Positions 63,916-64,000 of a stretch of 64,000 bases of DNA are shown piece after piece. The DNA is from Paenibacillus polymyxa M1 (lineage in GTDB: Bacteria > Bacillota > Bacilli > Paenibacillales > Paenibacillaceae): positions 5,512,501 through 5,576,500 of the forward strand of contig NC_017542.1 of NCBI RefSeq assembly GCF_000237325.1, given 5' to 3'. The notes beneath the pieces are model-generated. The model was not told where the DNA came from and ran no database searches. It was given only the letters and a program-made list of their open reading frames with translations. A program made the position numbers and the translations under genes. Within the stretch, counting starts at the first letter, position 1, and the number at the start of each line of letters is the position of its first letter.

Positions 63916-64000
63916 TTGGAAACACTAGTACACGAAATTAGACAGGAATGGAAGGAACACATACTCCCATTCTGGTTAGGCTTGAAAGATGAAGCGCATG
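63916..64000 (+). CDS. AGE-family epimerase (cellobiose/mannobiose 2-epimerase-like), N-terminal fragment
   Basis: TTG at 63916 after AAGGAGG; open to the window edge (28 codons). The visible start (ETLVHEIRQEWKEH, ILPFWLGLKDEAH) matches the AGE/cellobiose-2-epimerase family. It would convert mannobiose to mannosyl-glucose for GH130. Catalytic residues lie outside. Confidence 0.7.
   Translation, partial: METLVHEIRQEWKEHILPFWLGLKDEAH

Overview
The window looks like the chromosome of a Paenibacillus, most likely of the P. polymyxa group. The basis is Gram-positive ribosome binding sites with many TTG/GTG starts, a Spo0E-type sporulation phosphatase, glpP/glpK/glpD with a terminator-bearing glpD leader, a CidR-CidA-CidB set, an ECF sigma/DUF4179 pair, several carbohydrate ABC transporters and CcpA-type cre sites. 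This placement is by gene content, not by a database match. No rRNA, tRNA, CRISPR array, transposase or prophage structural module was seen.

1-14.5 kb (visibly AT-richer) is the most unusual part. One leftward operon encodes an unrecognised 201-aa protein, an Imm11/DUF1629-like protein, a DUF4280 PAAR-like spike tip, a VgrG-type spike with a C-terminal L,D-transpeptidase-like domain, a lipoprotein with an NADase-type glycan-binding/discoidin-like end, a cell-wall hydrolase-like protein, three more lipoproteins, a second short VgrG and a 48-aa ORF. Two small paralogous membrane/lipoproteins plus a decayed third copy, and the start of a lipase-like gene, lie at the left edge. I read this as an orphan contractile-injection-type spike/effector/immunity cassette in a Gram-positive; no sheath, tube, baseplate or ATPase gene is in the window. 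The VgrG and the hydrolase share a two-copy helical repeat that may be a loading or delivery module.

14.8-32 kb: a histidine-kinase-like protein lacking its phospho-acceptor His, a nucleoside hydrolase, a DUF697-like protein, a helicase/MarR/pentapeptide-repeat operon, a diguanylate cyclase, a Spo0E-like protein, cidR-cidAB, glpP-glpK-glpD, a DUF1036 protein with a very basic tail, an esterase and an NAD(P)-binding protein.

32-46 kb: a cation/proton antiporter, an acetyltransferase, two MFS transporters around a winged-helix regulator, the KDG (pectin/uronate) cluster kduI-kdgA-kduD / kdgK / kdgR, a MATE exporter and an AcuI/YhdH-type oxidoreductase.

46-64 kb: an ECF sigma factor with its DUF4179 partner, a sugar ABC transporter with a perfect cre inside its first gene, a three-gene ABC-2 exporter, an ABC-F protein behind an attenuator leader (47-codon leader ORF plus terminator), an MFS exporter, and a probable beta-manno-oligosaccharide locus (ABC transporter, GH130, acetyl esterase, divergent epimerase) whose divergent promoters carry paired operator-like repeats and a cre site.
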